A DNA stretch of 64,000 nucleotides from Streptomyces marispadix. GTDB taxonomy: Bacteria > Actinomycetota > Actinomycetes > Streptomycetales > Streptomycetaceae. Under the pieces are notes generated by a model. It was not told where the DNA came from and did no database searches. It was given only the letters and a program-made list of their open reading frames with translations. Positions 54,595 to 64,000 of this stretch are shown here, piece after piece. The stretch lies in assembly GCF_022524345.1 (NCBI RefSeq), contig NZ_JAKWJU010000002.1, positions 992,001 to 1,056,000 of the forward strand, written 5' to 3'. Within the stretch, counting starts at the first letter, position 1. The number at the start of each line of letters is the position of its first letter. The position numbers were made by a program, and so were the translations under genes.

Positions 54595-57500
54595 TGGTCG
54601 CCGCCTCCATCATCTTCTCGTGGGTCTCGGACTCGCTGAGTCCCGCTTGCTCGGCGGCGTCCTTGGCGGCGAGCACTGCCTTGTACGTGGCGGGAATGAC
54701 CTTGCCGAAGCGGGTGAGGGCCGTGTCCCAGTCGGCCAGCAGGGCCTCGGCGACGGTCGAGCCGGTCTCCTCGTGGTGGCGGCGCACGACGTCGTGCAGC
54801 CACTGCCGGTCCACGTCGTCGAGGTCCTCGTGGCCGTAGACGGCGTCGCGCAGACCCGCGTTGACGTTGTCCGGGTCGAGGTCGATGACGTAGGCGATGC
54901 CGCCGGACATGCCGGCGCCGAAGTTACGGCCGGTCTCGCCCAGTACGACGGCCGCGCCGCCCGTCATGTACTCGCAGCCGTGGTCGCCGACGCCTTCGGA
55001 GACCACCAGCGCACCGGAGTTGCGTACGCAGAATCGCTCGCCGACGCGTCCGCGCAGGAACATCTCGCCGCCGGTGGCGCCGTAGGCGAGGGTGTTGCCC
55101 GCGATCGTCGAGTACTCGGCGAGGTGGTCGGCGTCCCGGTCGGGACGGACCACGAGCCGGCCGCCCGAAAGGCCCTTGCCCACATAGTCGTTGGCGTCGC
55201 CTTCCAGGCGCAGCGTCACGCCGCGCGGCAGGAACGCCCCGAAGGACTGGCCCGCCGAGCCGGTGAAGGTGATGTCGATGGTGTCGTCGGGAAGCCCGGC
55301 ACCGCCGAACTTCTTCGTCACCTCGTGGCCGAGCATCGTGCCGACGGTCCGGTTGATGTTGCGGATCGCGATGCGGCCGCGTACGGGCTGTGCCTCCTGC
55401 GCGGAATCGGCGGACAGCGCGTCCGCGGACAACTTGATCAGCTCGTTGTCGAGGGCCTTGGCGAGGCCGTGGTCCTGCTCGACGGCCTGGTGCATGACGG
55501 CGCCGTCGGGCAGGTCCGGGACGTGCAGCAGGGGCTCCAGGTCCAGTCCCTGCGCCTTCCAGTGGTCCACGGCGCGGGACACGTCGAGGAGTTCGGCGTG
55601 CCCGATGGCCTCGTCGAGGGTGCGGAAGCCGAGCTCCGCGAGGAGTTCCCGTACCTCTTCGGCGATGAACTGGAAGTAGTTCACGACGAATTCGGCCTTG
55701 CCGTTGTAGCGCTCGCGCAGCACCGGGTTCTGTGTGGCGATGCCGACCGGGCAGGTGTCCAGGTGGCACACGCGCATCATCACGCAGCCGGAGACCACCA
55801 GCGGCGCCGTGGCGAAGCCGAACTCCTCGGCGCCCAGCAGCGCGGCGACGATCACGTCACGGCCGGTCTTGAGCTGCCCGTCAGTCTGCACGACGATGCG
55901 GTCGCGCAGACCGTTGAGCAGCAGTGTCTGCTGCGTCTCGGCCAGGCCCAGCTCCCAGGGGCCGCCCGCGTGCTTGAGCGAGGTCAGCGGGGAGGCGCCG
56001 GTGCCGCCGTCGTGCCCGGAGATGAGCACCACGTCGGCGTGTGCCTTGCTGACGCCCGCCGCGACCGTGCCGACGCCGACCTCGGAGACGAGCTTGACGT
56101 GGATACGGGCCCTGGGGTTGGCGTTCTTCAGGTCGTGGATGAGCTGGGCTAGGTCCTCGATGGAGTAGATGTCGTGGTGCGGCGGCGGCGAGATGAGGCC
56201 GACGCCGGGCGTGGAGTGCCGGGTCTTGGCGACCCACGGATAGACCTTGTGGCCGGGGAGCTGGCCGCCCTCGCCGGGCTTGGCGCCCTGGGCCATCTTG
56301 ATCTGGATGTCGTCGGAGTTGACGAGGTATTCGCTGGTGACGCCGAAGCGGCCGGAGGCGACCTGCTTGATCGCCGAGCGGCGGGCCGGGTCGTAGAGGC
56401 GTACGGGGTCCTCGCCGCCCTCGCCGGTGTTGGACTTGCCGCCGAGCTGGTTCATGGCGATGGCGAGGGTCTCGTGCGCCTCCTGCGAGATGGAGCCGTA
56501 CGACATGGCGCCGGTGGAGAACCGCTTGACGATCTCGCTGACGGGCTCCACCTCCTCGATGGGCACCGACGGCCGGTCGCCCTTGAGCTGGAAGAGGCCG
56601 CGCAGCGTCATCAGGCGCTCCGACTGCTCGTCGACGCGCTGCGTGTACTGCTTGAAGATGTCGTAGCGGCGGGTCCGCGTGGAGTGCTGGAGGCGGAAGA
56701 CCGTGTCCGGGTCGAACAGATGCGGCTCGCCCTCGCGGCGCCACTGGTACTCGCCGCCGATGTCCAGGGTCCGATGAGCCGGGGCGATGCCGGTGGCCGG
56801 GTACGCCTTAGCGTGGCGGGCGGCGACCTCCTTGGCGATGACGTCCAGGTCGGCCCCGCCGATCTTCGTCGTCGTGCCGTGGAAGTAGGTGTCGACGAAG
56901 GACTCGTCCAGGCCGACGGCCTCGAAGACCTGGGCGCCGCGGTAGGAGGCGACGGTGGAGATGCCCATCTTGGACATCACCTTCAGCACGCCCTTGCCGA
57001 GCGCCTTGATCAGGTTGCGGATGGCGGCCTCGGGGTCGGTGTCGCCGGGCAGGAAGGTGCCTGCCCGCACCAGGTCCTCGACGGTCTCCATGGCGAGGTA
57101 GGGGTTGACGGCGGCGGCGCCGTAGCCGATGAGCAGCGCGACGTGGTGCACCTCGCGCACGTCGCCTGCCTCGATGAGCAGGCCGACCTGGGTGCGCTGC
57201 TTCGTACGGATCAGATGGTGGTGTACGGCCGAGGTCAGCAGCAGCGACGGGATCGGGGCGTGCTCGGCGTCGGAGTGCCGGTCGGAGAGCACGATGAGGC
57301 GGGCGCCTGCCTCGATGGCGGCGTCGGCCTCTACGCAGATCTCCTTGAGGCGTTCGGCCAGGCCCCTGCCGCCCTCGTGCACCCGGTAGAGGCCGGAGAG
57401 CGTCGTGGCCTTGAAGCCGGGCAGGTCGCCGTCGGCGTTGATGTGGATGAGCTTGGCCAGCTCGTCGTTGTCGATGACGGGGAAGGGCAGGGTCACGCTG

Positions 57501-59232
57501 CGGCAGGACGCGGCGGTCGGCTCCAGCAGATTGCCCTGCGGGCCGAGCGACGAGTGCAGCGAGGTGACCAGCTCCTCGCGGATGGCGTCCAGCGGCGGGT
57601 TGGTGACCTGCGCGAAGAGCTGTGTGAAGTAGTCGAAGATCAGCCGCGGACGGTCGGAGAGCGCGGCGATCGGCGAGTCGGTACCCATGGAACCGATGGG
57701 CTCCGCCCCGGTCTTGGCCATGGGCGCCAGCAGTACGCGCAGCTCCTCCTCGGTGTAGCCGAAGGTCTGCTGGCGTCGCGTGACGGAGGCGTGCGTGTGG
57801 ACGATGTGCTCGCGGTCCGGCAGGTCCGCGAGGTCGATCAGCCCGGCCTCCAGCCACTCCTCGTAGGGGTGCTCGGAGGCGAGCTGCTCCTTGATCTCGT
57901 CGTCCTCGATGATGCGGTGCTCGGCGGTGTCGACGAGGAACATGCGGCCCGGCTGGAAGCCGGCCCTTGCGCACCACGCGGGAGGGGTCGATGTCGAGGA
58001 CGCCGACCTCGGAGCCGAGCACGACGAGCCCGTCGTCGGTGACCCAGTACCGGCCGGGGCGCAGCCCGTTGCGGTCGAGCACGGCGCCGACCTGGGTGCC
58101 GTCGGTGAAGGTGACGCAGGCGGGGCCGTCCCAGGGCTCCATCATCGTCGAGTGGTACTGGTAGAACGCCCGGCGGGCGGGGCTCATCGAGTCGTGGTTC
58201 TCCCACGCCTCGGGCACCATCATCAGCACCGAGTGCGGCAGGGAACGCCCGCCGAGGTGCAGCAGCTCCAGCACCTCGTCGAAGGTGGCGGAGTCGGACG
58301 CGCCGGGGGTGTTGACGGGGAAGATCCGCTCCAGGGCCTTGCGCTGCTCGTCCTCACCGGCGTCGGTGCCGCGTCCGAACAGCTCGGACGCGAGCTGCGA
58401 CTCACGGGCACGCATCCAGTTGCGGTTGCCCTGGACGGTGTTGATCTCGCCGTTGTGCGCGACGAAGCGGTACGGGTGCGCCAGCGGCCAGCTCGGGAAG
58501 GTGTTGGTGGAGAAGCGGGAGTGCACCAGCGCGATGGCGCTGGCGAAGCGCCGGTCGGACAGGTCGGGGAAGAACGGCTCCAACTGCCCGGTGGTCAGCA
58601 TCCCCTTGTAGACGAGGGTGCGGGAGGAGAGCGAGGGGAAGTAGACCCCGGCCTCCCGCTCGGCCCGCTTGCGCAGCACGAAGGCGAGCCGGTCCAGTGC
58701 GATTCCCGTACGGGGGGCGCCGGTGTCCTTGTCGGCGGTCGCGTCCTTCACGAAGAGCTGGCGGAAGGACGGCATGGTCGCGCGGGCGCCGGGGCCCAGC
58801 AGCTCCGGTGCGACGGGCACCTCGCGCCAGCCGAGTACGGTCAGACCCTCCTCGGACGCCAGTGTCTCGATCTGCGAGACGGCTTCGGCTGCGTCGGACT
58901 CCTCGGCGGGCAGGAAGGCGATGCCGACGGCGTAGCCGCCCGCGGGGGGCAGCGGGGAAGCCGGCGGTCTCGCGGAGGAAGCCGTCGGGGACCTGGAGCA
59001 GCAGGCCGGCGCCGTCGCCGGTGTCGGGGTCCGAGCCGGTGGCGCCGCGGTGTTCCAGGTTCCGCAGTACGGTCAGCCCCTGCTCGACGAGGGCGTGGCT
59101 GGGCTCACCGGTCAGGGTGGCCACGAAGCCGACACCGCAGGCGTCGTGCTCGTACCGGGGGTCGTACATGCCCTGCTTGGCAGGGTGGGCCGCCTGAAAC
59201 GATGCACGCATCGGCTCTCCCGTCGTCGTCAT
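54587..59232 (-). pseudogene. gltB: Glutamate synthase large subunit, interrupted by two single-base frameshifts in this sequence
   Basis: The full domain set of GOGAT is present. The N-terminal Ntn amidotransferase is exposed at YEHDACGVGFVATLTG (nucleophile Cys about residue 32 after the propeptide). The central domain, the FMN domain ([40 protein letters not shown]) and the 3Fe-4S ligands [13 protein letters not shown] follow, then the beta-helix C-terminus. The reading frame breaks twice. At 58954-58957 one extra base sits in a C-run (minus strand), and at 57957-57958 one extra A/T. Removing one base at each site gives a continuous protein of about 1547 residues, the normal size. Either these are assembly errors or the gene is disabled. 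The ATG at 59232 is chosen. Confidence 0.9.
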
Positions 59233-59823
59233 GGCTTGTGCTCCCCCGGCGAGCGCCTGGGGGGCGGGGTCTCCCGGCGGGGCCGGGGGCCGAGGGACGA
59301 CGTTGGCCCTCCGCTGAACAAATTTCCGTGAAGATTACATGGTGGACCAGAACCCGAAAAAATGACGTCGCGTCTCGGATCGTGGGCGCGACGACCACAT
59401 GTCGATACGAGAAGGGTTGGTCCCGGGACCTGCGGCGGGGGCGTGGGTGGCCCCTGTGCAGCAGGGGTGTGGGCGGGCCCGTTGCGAGCGTCGTTGCCCG
59501 CGGGCCTTCGGGCTTTTGCCCCGCTACAGGTGACCTGAAACCGAGAAGTAACAAGGAGATCGTAACGGGGCCGGCGGCGCCGGGGCCAGGCACCGGCGGC
59601 GCCCGGCCCGCAGCTCAGCCCTGTTTCCGGCCCTGGGGTCCGCGTCCGGGCACCGGGCACGGGCTCGGTCCAGGGCCACATCCCACGATCTCAGACGGGC
59701 CCCGGTCCGGGCCCTCGTGATCTCAGAGCCCGGAAGCGTTGGATCTCGGCCCCGGACCTCAGCCGGTGACCTCCGCCTGGGACCGCTGCCTGGGACCGCT
59801 GCCTGGGACCGCTGTCCGGAACC
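59233..59823. other. 590-bp region upstream of gltB
   Basis: No gene is supported. It holds the gltB promoter region, with a -10-like TAATCT on the minus strand (59337-59332) about 100 bp before the start and a poor -35. A GAAAC-N6-GTAAC arrangement at 59537-59552 resembles the GlnR box. The rest is low complexity. Confidence 0.6.
59537..59552. promoter_or_regulatory. GlnR-box-like element (GAAAC-N6-GTAAC)
   Basis: On the + strand GAAAC, six bases and GTAAC fit the two half-site types of the Streptomyces GlnR consensus (GTnAC and GAAAC, 6 bp apart), but in reversed order. A further GTAAC lies at 59562-59566 and GTGAC at 59530. It stands about 300 bp upstream of the gltB start, so the link to gltB is weak. 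Confidence 0.3.
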
Positions 59824-60558
59824 TCAGCCGAGGGCGACCCCGAAGACCGCGCCCAGCCCGTACGTCACGGCCGCCGCAGCCGCACCCAGCGCGAGCTGCC
59901 GCAGCCCGCTGAACCACCACTTGCGCGCGGTGACCCGGGCGACCATCGCACCGCAGGCGAAGAGCCCGGCGAGAGCCAGCACCACCGCGTACCACAGCGA
60001 CGTGGCACCCAGCAGATACGGCAGCACGGGCAGCACGGCGCCGACGGAGAAGGACAGGAACGAGGAGACCGCGGCGGTCGCCGGGGACGGCAGATCGCCG
60101 GGGTCGACGCCCAGCTCCTCGCGGGCGTGCGTCTCCAGCGCCTGCTCCGGGTCCTCGTGGAGCTGCCGGGCGACCTCCATCGCCAGGTCGGGCTCCACGC
60201 CGCGCGACTCGTAGACCGCCGCCAGCTCCTTCAGCTCGTCCTCGGGGTGGCGCCGCAGCTCACGTCGCTCGACCTCCAGCTCGGCCTGTACGAGTTCGCG
60301 CTGCGAGGCGACGGAGGTGTACTCGCCCGCGGCCATCGAGAACGCGCCTGCCACGAGTCCGGCGAGCCCCGAGATGACGATGACCTTGTTCGAGGCGTCG
60401 CTGCCGGCGACGCCGGCGACCAGGCCGAGGTTGGAGACCAGGCCGTCCATGGCGCCGAAGACGGCGGGGCGCAGCCAGCCGCCGTTGATGTCCCGGTGTG
60501 TGTGGGTGTGATCCCGGTGATCCACGCTGTGCCCTGTGTCGCGCTCCATGACCGCCAT
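59824..60558 (-). CDS. VIT1/CCC1 family transporter
   Basis: This 244-residue integral membrane protein has the VIT1/CCC1 (vacuolar iron transporter-like) signature VFGAMDGLVSNLGLVAGVAG and LVAGAFSMAAGEYTSVASQRE. A soluble metal-binding insert follows (ELEVERRELRRHPEDELKELAAVYESRG). The last three helices are in the C-terminal 90 residues (FLSFSVGAVLPVLPYLLG and VVLALAGLFACGAMVARV). Eukaryotic relatives export Fe2+ or Mn2+ from the cytosol; substrate in this organism is inferred as a divalent metal. The start at ATG 60558 leaves a His-rich leader (HSVDHRDHTHTHRD) that may also bind metal. It is divergent from the LacI gene. Confidence 0.88.
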   Translation of the reverse strand: MAVMERDTGHSVDHRDHTHTHRDINGGWLRPAVFGAMDGLVSNLGLVAGVAGSDASNKVIVISGLAGLVAGAFSMAAGEYTSVASQRELVQAELEVERRELRRHPEDELKELAAVYESRGVEPDLAMEVARQLHEDPEQALETHAREELGVDPGDLPSPATAAVSSFLSFSVGAVLPVLPYLLGATSLWYAVVLALAGLFACGAMVARVTARKWWFSGLRQLALGAAAAAVTYGLGAVFGVALG

Positions 60559-60849
60559 GTCTTGTCCGCTTCCCTCCCGTACGGAGCACCGCCGCGAGGC
60601 CGCGGCACCGCCGTGCTCCGTCCCCATCGACACCTCGAAGGTATGCGCGAGACGAGCGGGCCCGCCAGCAAGGAAGGCCGAACTTACCTGGTGAGGAGGG
60701 GCGCCGGCGGGGTCGAGGGCGGCGGTCGGCGAGACCGCGAGCGCGGCGCTCGCTTCGCCGGACCCGACCCGATCCCGATCCCCGATCTCATCTCCGATCT
60801 CGATCTCCGACCCCGGCGCGGTTCTCGGCCGCGATCTTGTCCACAGGGG

Positions 60850-60878
60850 TTGACGAGTGCGATCCGTGGCCGGAGGAT
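60850..60878 (+). promoter_or_regulatory. Promoter of the LacI-type operon (TTGACG-17-GAGGAT)
   Basis: TTGACG at 60850-60855, a 17-bp spacer and GAGGAT at 60873-60878, which matches five of six bases of TAGGAT, a frequent Streptomyces -10. The operator at 60892-60905 lies just after the expected start. Confidence 0.6.
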
Positions 60879-60891
60879 GCCGGACCGTGGC

Positions 60892-60905
60892 TGTAAACGT
60901 TTCCA
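60892..60905. promoter_or_regulatory. LacI-family operator (TGTAAACGTTTCCA)
   Basis: A near-perfect palindrome around a central CG (AAACGTTT core), typical of LacI/GalR-family sites, lies 16 bp before the regulator's ATG. It suggests that the regulator represses its own operon. Confidence 0.75.
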
Positions 60906-60920
60906 GCGGCGCACGTACAT

Positions 60921-62117
60921 ATGAGGGGCGGTCGGACCGTGGTGACGACAGGGGGAGCCCCCACCGTCGAGACGATCGCAGAGCGCGCCGGTGTCTCCAT
61001 AGCGTCGGTCTCCCGCGTACTCAACGGGCACGGTGCGCGGCCCGAGACCATAAGCCGCGTGGAGCGGGCAGCCGCCGAGGTCGGCTATGTGCCCAACGCC
61101 GTGGCCCGCTCCCTCAAGGGCGGCCGTACGAGGCAGCTCACCTTCGCCATGCAGGACATCGGCAACCCCGTCTACGTCGCGATGGTCCGGCAGATACAGG
61201 CCATCACCAAGGCCGAGGGCTACCGCCTGCTGCTGCACTCGACCGACGCCGTCGCCGAGGACGAACTCGCCGTCGTGCGCAGCCTCGCCGACCGTACGAG
61301 CGACGGGCTGATCCTCTGCCCGATCCGCGTCACCCCGGAGCACGTCGAGGCGTTGCGCACCGCCGCACAGCCCGTGGTGGTCATCGGCTCGCTGCCCGAC
61401 GAGGCACCGCCGGTCGACAGCGTCCGCGCCGACTCCGTCACCGGGGCCGAGCTGGCGGTGCGGCATCTGGCCGCCACGGGCCGACGCCGTATCGCGTTCG
61501 TCAACGGGCCCGGCGACACCGTGCCGGGGCGCAACCGCCGCCTCGGCTACCGCCGGGCGCTGGAGGCGTGCGGGCTGCCCGCGGACCCGGAGCTGGAGGT
61601 GACCACCGAGTTCACGATCGAGGACGGCGCCCGCTCACTGCACCGGCTGCTGGACCGGGCCCGGGGCGCGAGCGGCTCCGGCGGTCCCGGGTTCGACGCC
61701 GTCTTCTGCGCCAACGACCAGCTCGCGCTCGGCGCCTCGCAGGCCCTGCACTCTCGCGGGCTGCGCATCCCCGGGGACGTCGCGGTCGCGGGGATGGACG
61801 ACACCGTGCTCGTACGGGCCGGATGGCCGCCGCTGACCAGCGTCGATCTCGGCTCGGCCGAGCGCGGGAGGATCGCGGCGCAGATGCTGCTGGAGCGGAT
61901 CTCCGGGTCCGGGCAGGGGCAGGGGACGGGGCAGCGGAAGGAGCCGCCGCCGCGAGTGCGGACGGTCACGCCGCGCCTGGTCGTACGGGCCTCCTCCGAC
62001 CCGGCGTCCGACCGGGCGGCGTACGGCCCCTCGGCTCCCGGCGCATCGGAATCCGGCGCATCGGAATCCGGCGCGCCCTCCCCCGGCGACCGCCTCCCCG
62101 GGGAGGTCGCCCCATGA
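60921..62117 (+). CDS. LacI-family transcriptional regulator
   Basis: This 398-residue repressor has an N-terminal LacI HTH (TVETIAERAGVSIASVSRVL, residues about 15-34). A periplasmic-binding-like effector domain follows (FAMQDIGNPVYVAMVRQIQ, GLILCPIRVTPEHVEALR, DAVFCANDQLALGASQALHS). The C-terminal 50 residues are a Ser/Pro/Ala-rich tail. It precedes two sugar permease genes and overlaps the first (ATGA), so it probably controls uptake of that sugar. ATG 60921 is given; GTG 60939 has a better spaced AGGGG and would remove six residues. The effector sugar is unknown. Confidence 0.9.
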   Translation: MRGGRTVVTTGGAPTVETIAERAGVSIASVSRVLNGHGARPETISRVERAAAEVGYVPNAVARSLKGGRTRQLTFAMQDIGNPVYVAMVRQIQAITKAEGYRLLLHSTDAVAEDELAVVRSLADRTSDGLILCPIRVTPEHVEALRTAAQPVVVIGSLPDEAPPVDSVRADSVTGAELAVRHLAATGRRRIAFVNGPGDTVPGRNRRLGYRRALEACGLPADPELEVTTEFTIEDGARSLHRLLDRARGASGSGGPGFDAVFCANDQLALGASQALHSRGLRIPGDVAVAGMDDTVLVRAGWPPLTSVDLGSAERGRIAAQMLLERISGSGQGQGTGQRKEPPPRVRTVTPRLVVRASSDPASDRAAYGPSAPGASESGASESGAPSPGDRLPGEVAP

Positions 62118-63076
62118 GCGCCACCGCCACCGGGACCGGCGTCTCGCCTTCCGCGAGCACCGGCACCCCGCCGCCCCGTACCACGGCGGCCCGCAAGCGG
62201 GCCCTCGGTCTCGACCGCGACGCCTGGTTCCTGCTGCTGCCCGCTCTGCTGCCGGTGCTGCTGCTGAGCGCGGGCCCGCTGTTGTACGGACTCTCGCTGG
62301 CCTTCACCGACGCCCAGTCCGGCCGCAGGGAGGTCACCAGATTCACCGGCCTCGCCAACCTGTCCGATCTGCGGCTGGATTCGCTCTTCTGGGACTCCTT
62401 CAGGATCGGCCTCGTATGGGCCGTGTCCGTGACGGCACTGCAACTGCTGCTCTCGCTCGGCCTCGCGCTGCTGCTCGACCAGAACCTCCGGTTCCGCTGG
62501 CTGGCCCGCACGCTCGCGCTCGTGCCGTGGGCGATGCCCGAGGTCGTCGTCGGCGTGATGTGGCGGCTCGTCTACAACCAGGACGCGGGCATCCTCAACT
62601 CCACGCTCCGCGACCTGCATCTGATCTCCGAGAACGTCGACTGGCTCGCCGGGATCTCGCTCGCCCTGCCCGCGGTGATCGTGGTCGGCGTGTGGGCGGG
62701 CATGCCGCAGACCACGGTCGTACTGCTCGCGGGGCTCCAGAACGTACCGCTGGATCTGCACGAGGCCGCGGCGCTGGACGGCGCGGGCCTGTGGCAGCGC
62801 TTCCGTTCGGTGACCTGGCCCGCGCTGAAGCCCGTGGTGCTGGCGATCACGGCGCTCGACTTCATCTGGAACTTCAACTCCTTCGGCCTGGTCTACGTGC
62901 TCACCGGCGGAGGACCGGGCGGGGCGACGCGGCTGCCGATGCTCTTCGCATACGAAGAGGCGTTCCGCTACGGGCAGTTCGGCTACGCCGCCGCGATGGG
63001 GCTGGTGATGGTCGCGGTCGTAGCCGTGCTGCTGACGGTCTTTCTGCGCAACCGGCTGAGGGAGGACGACCAGTGA
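62114..63076 (+). CDS. Sugar ABC transporter permease (MalF-type)
   Basis: This 320-residue permease has six to seven transmembrane helices (WFLLLPALLPVLLLSAGPLL at the N-terminus, and later ISLALPAVIVVGVWAGMP and TALDFIWNFNSFGLVYVLTG). The EAA coupling loop is EAAALDGAGLWQRFRSVTWP. It is of the CUT1 sugar type. It overlaps the LacI gene (ATGA) and the next permease (GTGA). The N-terminal 35 residues are Thr/Pro-rich. The substrate-binding protein and ATPase are not in view; MsiK-type shared ATPases are common in Streptomyces. Confidence 0.9.
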   Translation: MSATATGTGVSPSASTGTPPPRTTAARKRALGLDRDAWFLLLPALLPVLLLSAGPLLYGLSLAFTDAQSGRREVTRFTGLANLSDLRLDSLFWDSFRIGLVWAVSVTALQLLLSLGLALLLDQNLRFRWLARTLALVPWAMPEVVVGVMWRLVYNQDAGILNSTLRDLHLISENVDWLAGISLALPAVIVVGVWAGMPQTTVVLLAGLQNVPLDLHEAAALDGAGLWQRFRSVTWPALKPVVLAITALDFIWNFNSFGLVYVLTGGGPGGATRLPMLFAYEEAFRYGQFGYAAAMGLVMVAVVAVLLTVFLRNRLREDDQ

Positions 63077-64000
63077 CCCGCCCAGCGACCCGGCCGACTT
63101 CCCGGCCTGTGACCCCGTCAGGGACCCGGCCAGGGCCCCGGCCAGGGCCCCGATCAGGGCCCCGATCAGGGACCGCTCTGCGCTCGGGCGCGGCCCGCGC
63201 CGGCCAGTATCTGGCCCTGCTCTGCTATCTGGTCTTCCTCGCCTTCCCTCTCCTGTGGCTGCTGTCGACGGCCTTCAAGTCCCCTCAGGAACTGGGCTCG
63301 GTGGACGCGTCCTGGCTGCCCCGGCACCCGTCACTGGACAGCTTCACCGCCGCATTCGGGCAGCAGCCGCTGGCGCGTTCGGCGCTCAACAGCGTCATCG
63401 TGGCCTCGTGCGCGGCGGCGGTCTCGGTGGCGATCGCGGTGCCCGCCGCGTACGCGATGGCCAGATACCGCTCGGTGGTCGGCAAGGCGGCCACGGGCTG
63501 GATTCTGGTCAGCCAGATGTTCCCCTTCGTGCTGGTGATCATCCCGCTGTTCCTGGTGCTGAAGAGCTTCCACCTCATCGACTCCCTCACCGGGCTCGTC
63601 CTCGTGTACGTGGTGTGGAACCTGCCGTTCGCGCTGTGGATGCTCCAGGGCTATGTGCGCGCCGTGCCCGCCTCGCTGGAGGAGGCCGCCGCCATCGACG
63701 GCTGCGGACGGCTGCGGACCTTGCGCAGCGTCGTACTCCCCCTGCTCACGCCGGGGCTGGTGGCGACGGTGATGTTCTCCTTCGTCACCGCCTGGAACGA
63801 GTTCTTCTTCGCCCTGGTCCTGCTCAAGTCGCCGGAGAAGCAGACGATGTCCGTGATCCTCACCCACTTCATAGGCGCCGAGGGCGCCGCCGACCTGGGG
63901 CCGCTGGCCGCGGCGGCGCTGATGGCGACCCTGCCCAGCCTGCTGTTCTTCGCGCTGCTCCAGCGGAGGCTGGTCAGCGGCGTGATGAGCGGGGCGGTGA
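63073..64000 (+). CDS. Sugar ABC transporter permease (MalG-type), 3' end cut by window edge
   Basis: The open frame from GTG 63073 runs to the right edge without a stop, giving 309 codons. It begins with a low-complexity Arg/Pro/Gly leader coded by 12-bp repeats. CUT1 MalG-like features follow: YLVFLAFPLLWLLSTAFKSP, AVPAAYAMARYRSVVGKAA, and the EAA loop EEAAAIDGCGRLRTLRSVVLP. The end LLQRRLVSGVMSGAV matches the family's usual SGAVKG, so only two or three codons and the stop are missing. The start overlaps the upstream stop codon (GTGA). Confidence 0.88.
   Translation, partial: MTRPATRPTSRPVTPSGTRPGPRPGPRSGPRSGTALRSGAARAGQYLALLCYLVFLAFPLLWLLSTAFKSPQELGSVDASWLPRHPSLDSFTAAFGQQPLARSALNSVIVASCAAAVSVAIAVPAAYAMARYRSVVGKAATGWILVSQMFPFVLVIIPLFLVLKSFHLIDSLTGLVLVYVVWNLPFALWMLQGYVRAVPASLEEAAAIDGCGRLRTLRSVVLPLLTPGLVATVMFSFVTAWNEFFFALVLLKSPEKQTMSVILTHFIGAEGAADLGPLAAAALMATLPSLLFFALLQRRLVSGVMSGAV
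63121..63168 (+). repeat. Four 12-bp tandem repeats in the MalG-type gene leader
   Basis: Units GGGACCCGGCCA, GGGCCCCGGCCA and GGGCCCCGATCA (twice) code for the Pro-Gly/Ser-Pro-Arg-type leader of the permease. Confidence 0.75.

Larger units (their letters stand above)
60559..60920. other. 360-bp divergent promoter region (VIT1-like gene / lacI-type gene)
   Basis: Contains the lacI-side promoter and the operator described below. An Asp/Ile-coding-like GATCTC/GATCCC-rich stretch lies near 60770-60810. No gene is supported. Confidence 0.6.

Noticed and set aside
59233..59823. A riboswitch or small gene before gltB
   Set aside because: No conserved aptamer pattern was recognised and no ORF with a ribosome site was found.

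Overview
The window is very GC-rich, its coding regions have strongly G/C-biased third codon positions, and many genes start with GTG. Its gene content is typical of a Streptomyces-like actinomycete: actinobacterial polA, rpsA, coaE, an ANTAR response regulator, F420-type PPOX and SAV2177-type methyltransferase families, desA/desB-like siderophore genes and a tRNA without an encoded CCA. Most of it looks like conserved chromosomal core. A less conserved block lies at about 34.4-44.5 kb. No insertion sequence, prophage, CRISPR array or rRNA was seen.

Layout. 0-6.3 kb: end of an MFS transporter, a PIG-L deacetylase, an MHYT sensor, a PemK/MazF-like protein divergent from a class I glutamine amidotransferase, a degenerate uridine-kinase-like protein, and acylphosphatase overlapping a Mut7-C protein. 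6.6-12.5 kb: a secreted tripeptidyl-aminopeptidase-like hydrolase, a large DEAD/DEAH helicase with an apparent frameshift near its start, and a DinB/maleylpyruvate-isomerase-like protein. 12.5-17.4 kb (minus strand): a membrane protein, a TPR protein, coaE, a PAC2 protein and rpsA with a clear promoter. 17.7-23.2 kb: a methyltransferase, a secreted lytic transglycosylase and polA. 23.3-27.2 kb: a YdeP-type molybdopterin oxidoreductase, a thioesterase and a proline-rich membrane protein. 27.5-33.3 kb: a complete branched-chain amino acid ABC operon, livKHMGF, with a hairpin after livK and a terminator after livF.

33.6-44.5 kb: a PdtaR-like ANTAR regulator, tRNA-Leu(CAA), an HTH-LAGLIDADG protein directly beside the tRNA, aminopeptidase N, a Tat-secreted beta-helix protein, a desA/desB-like pair without desC or desD, and a SIMPL protein. 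44.7-53.1 kb: pyruvate kinase, chorismate mutase, an HExxH zinc-ribbon protein, an F420/PPOX enzyme, a 61-residue peptide gene, an XRE regulator overlapping a SAV2177-type methyltransferase, a lipoprotein, a class I methyltransferase and a small Cys-rich protein. 53.1-59.2 kb (minus strand): gltD and gltB, the latter broken by two single-base insertions in this sequence. 59.8-64 kb: a VIT1/CCC1 transporter, then a LacI regulator with a visible operator leading an operon of two sugar ABC permeases; the second runs off the window.

Joint functions visible here are nitrogen and amino-acid metabolism (liv transport, GOGAT, aminopeptidases, chorismate mutase), central carbon (pyruvate kinase, sugar uptake) and housekeeping replication, translation and CoA synthesis. 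The most unusual points are the HTH-LAGLIDADG gene beside tRNA-Leu, the orphan desAB pair, the small peptide gene, and three one-base frameshifts that are all explained by one surplus base.
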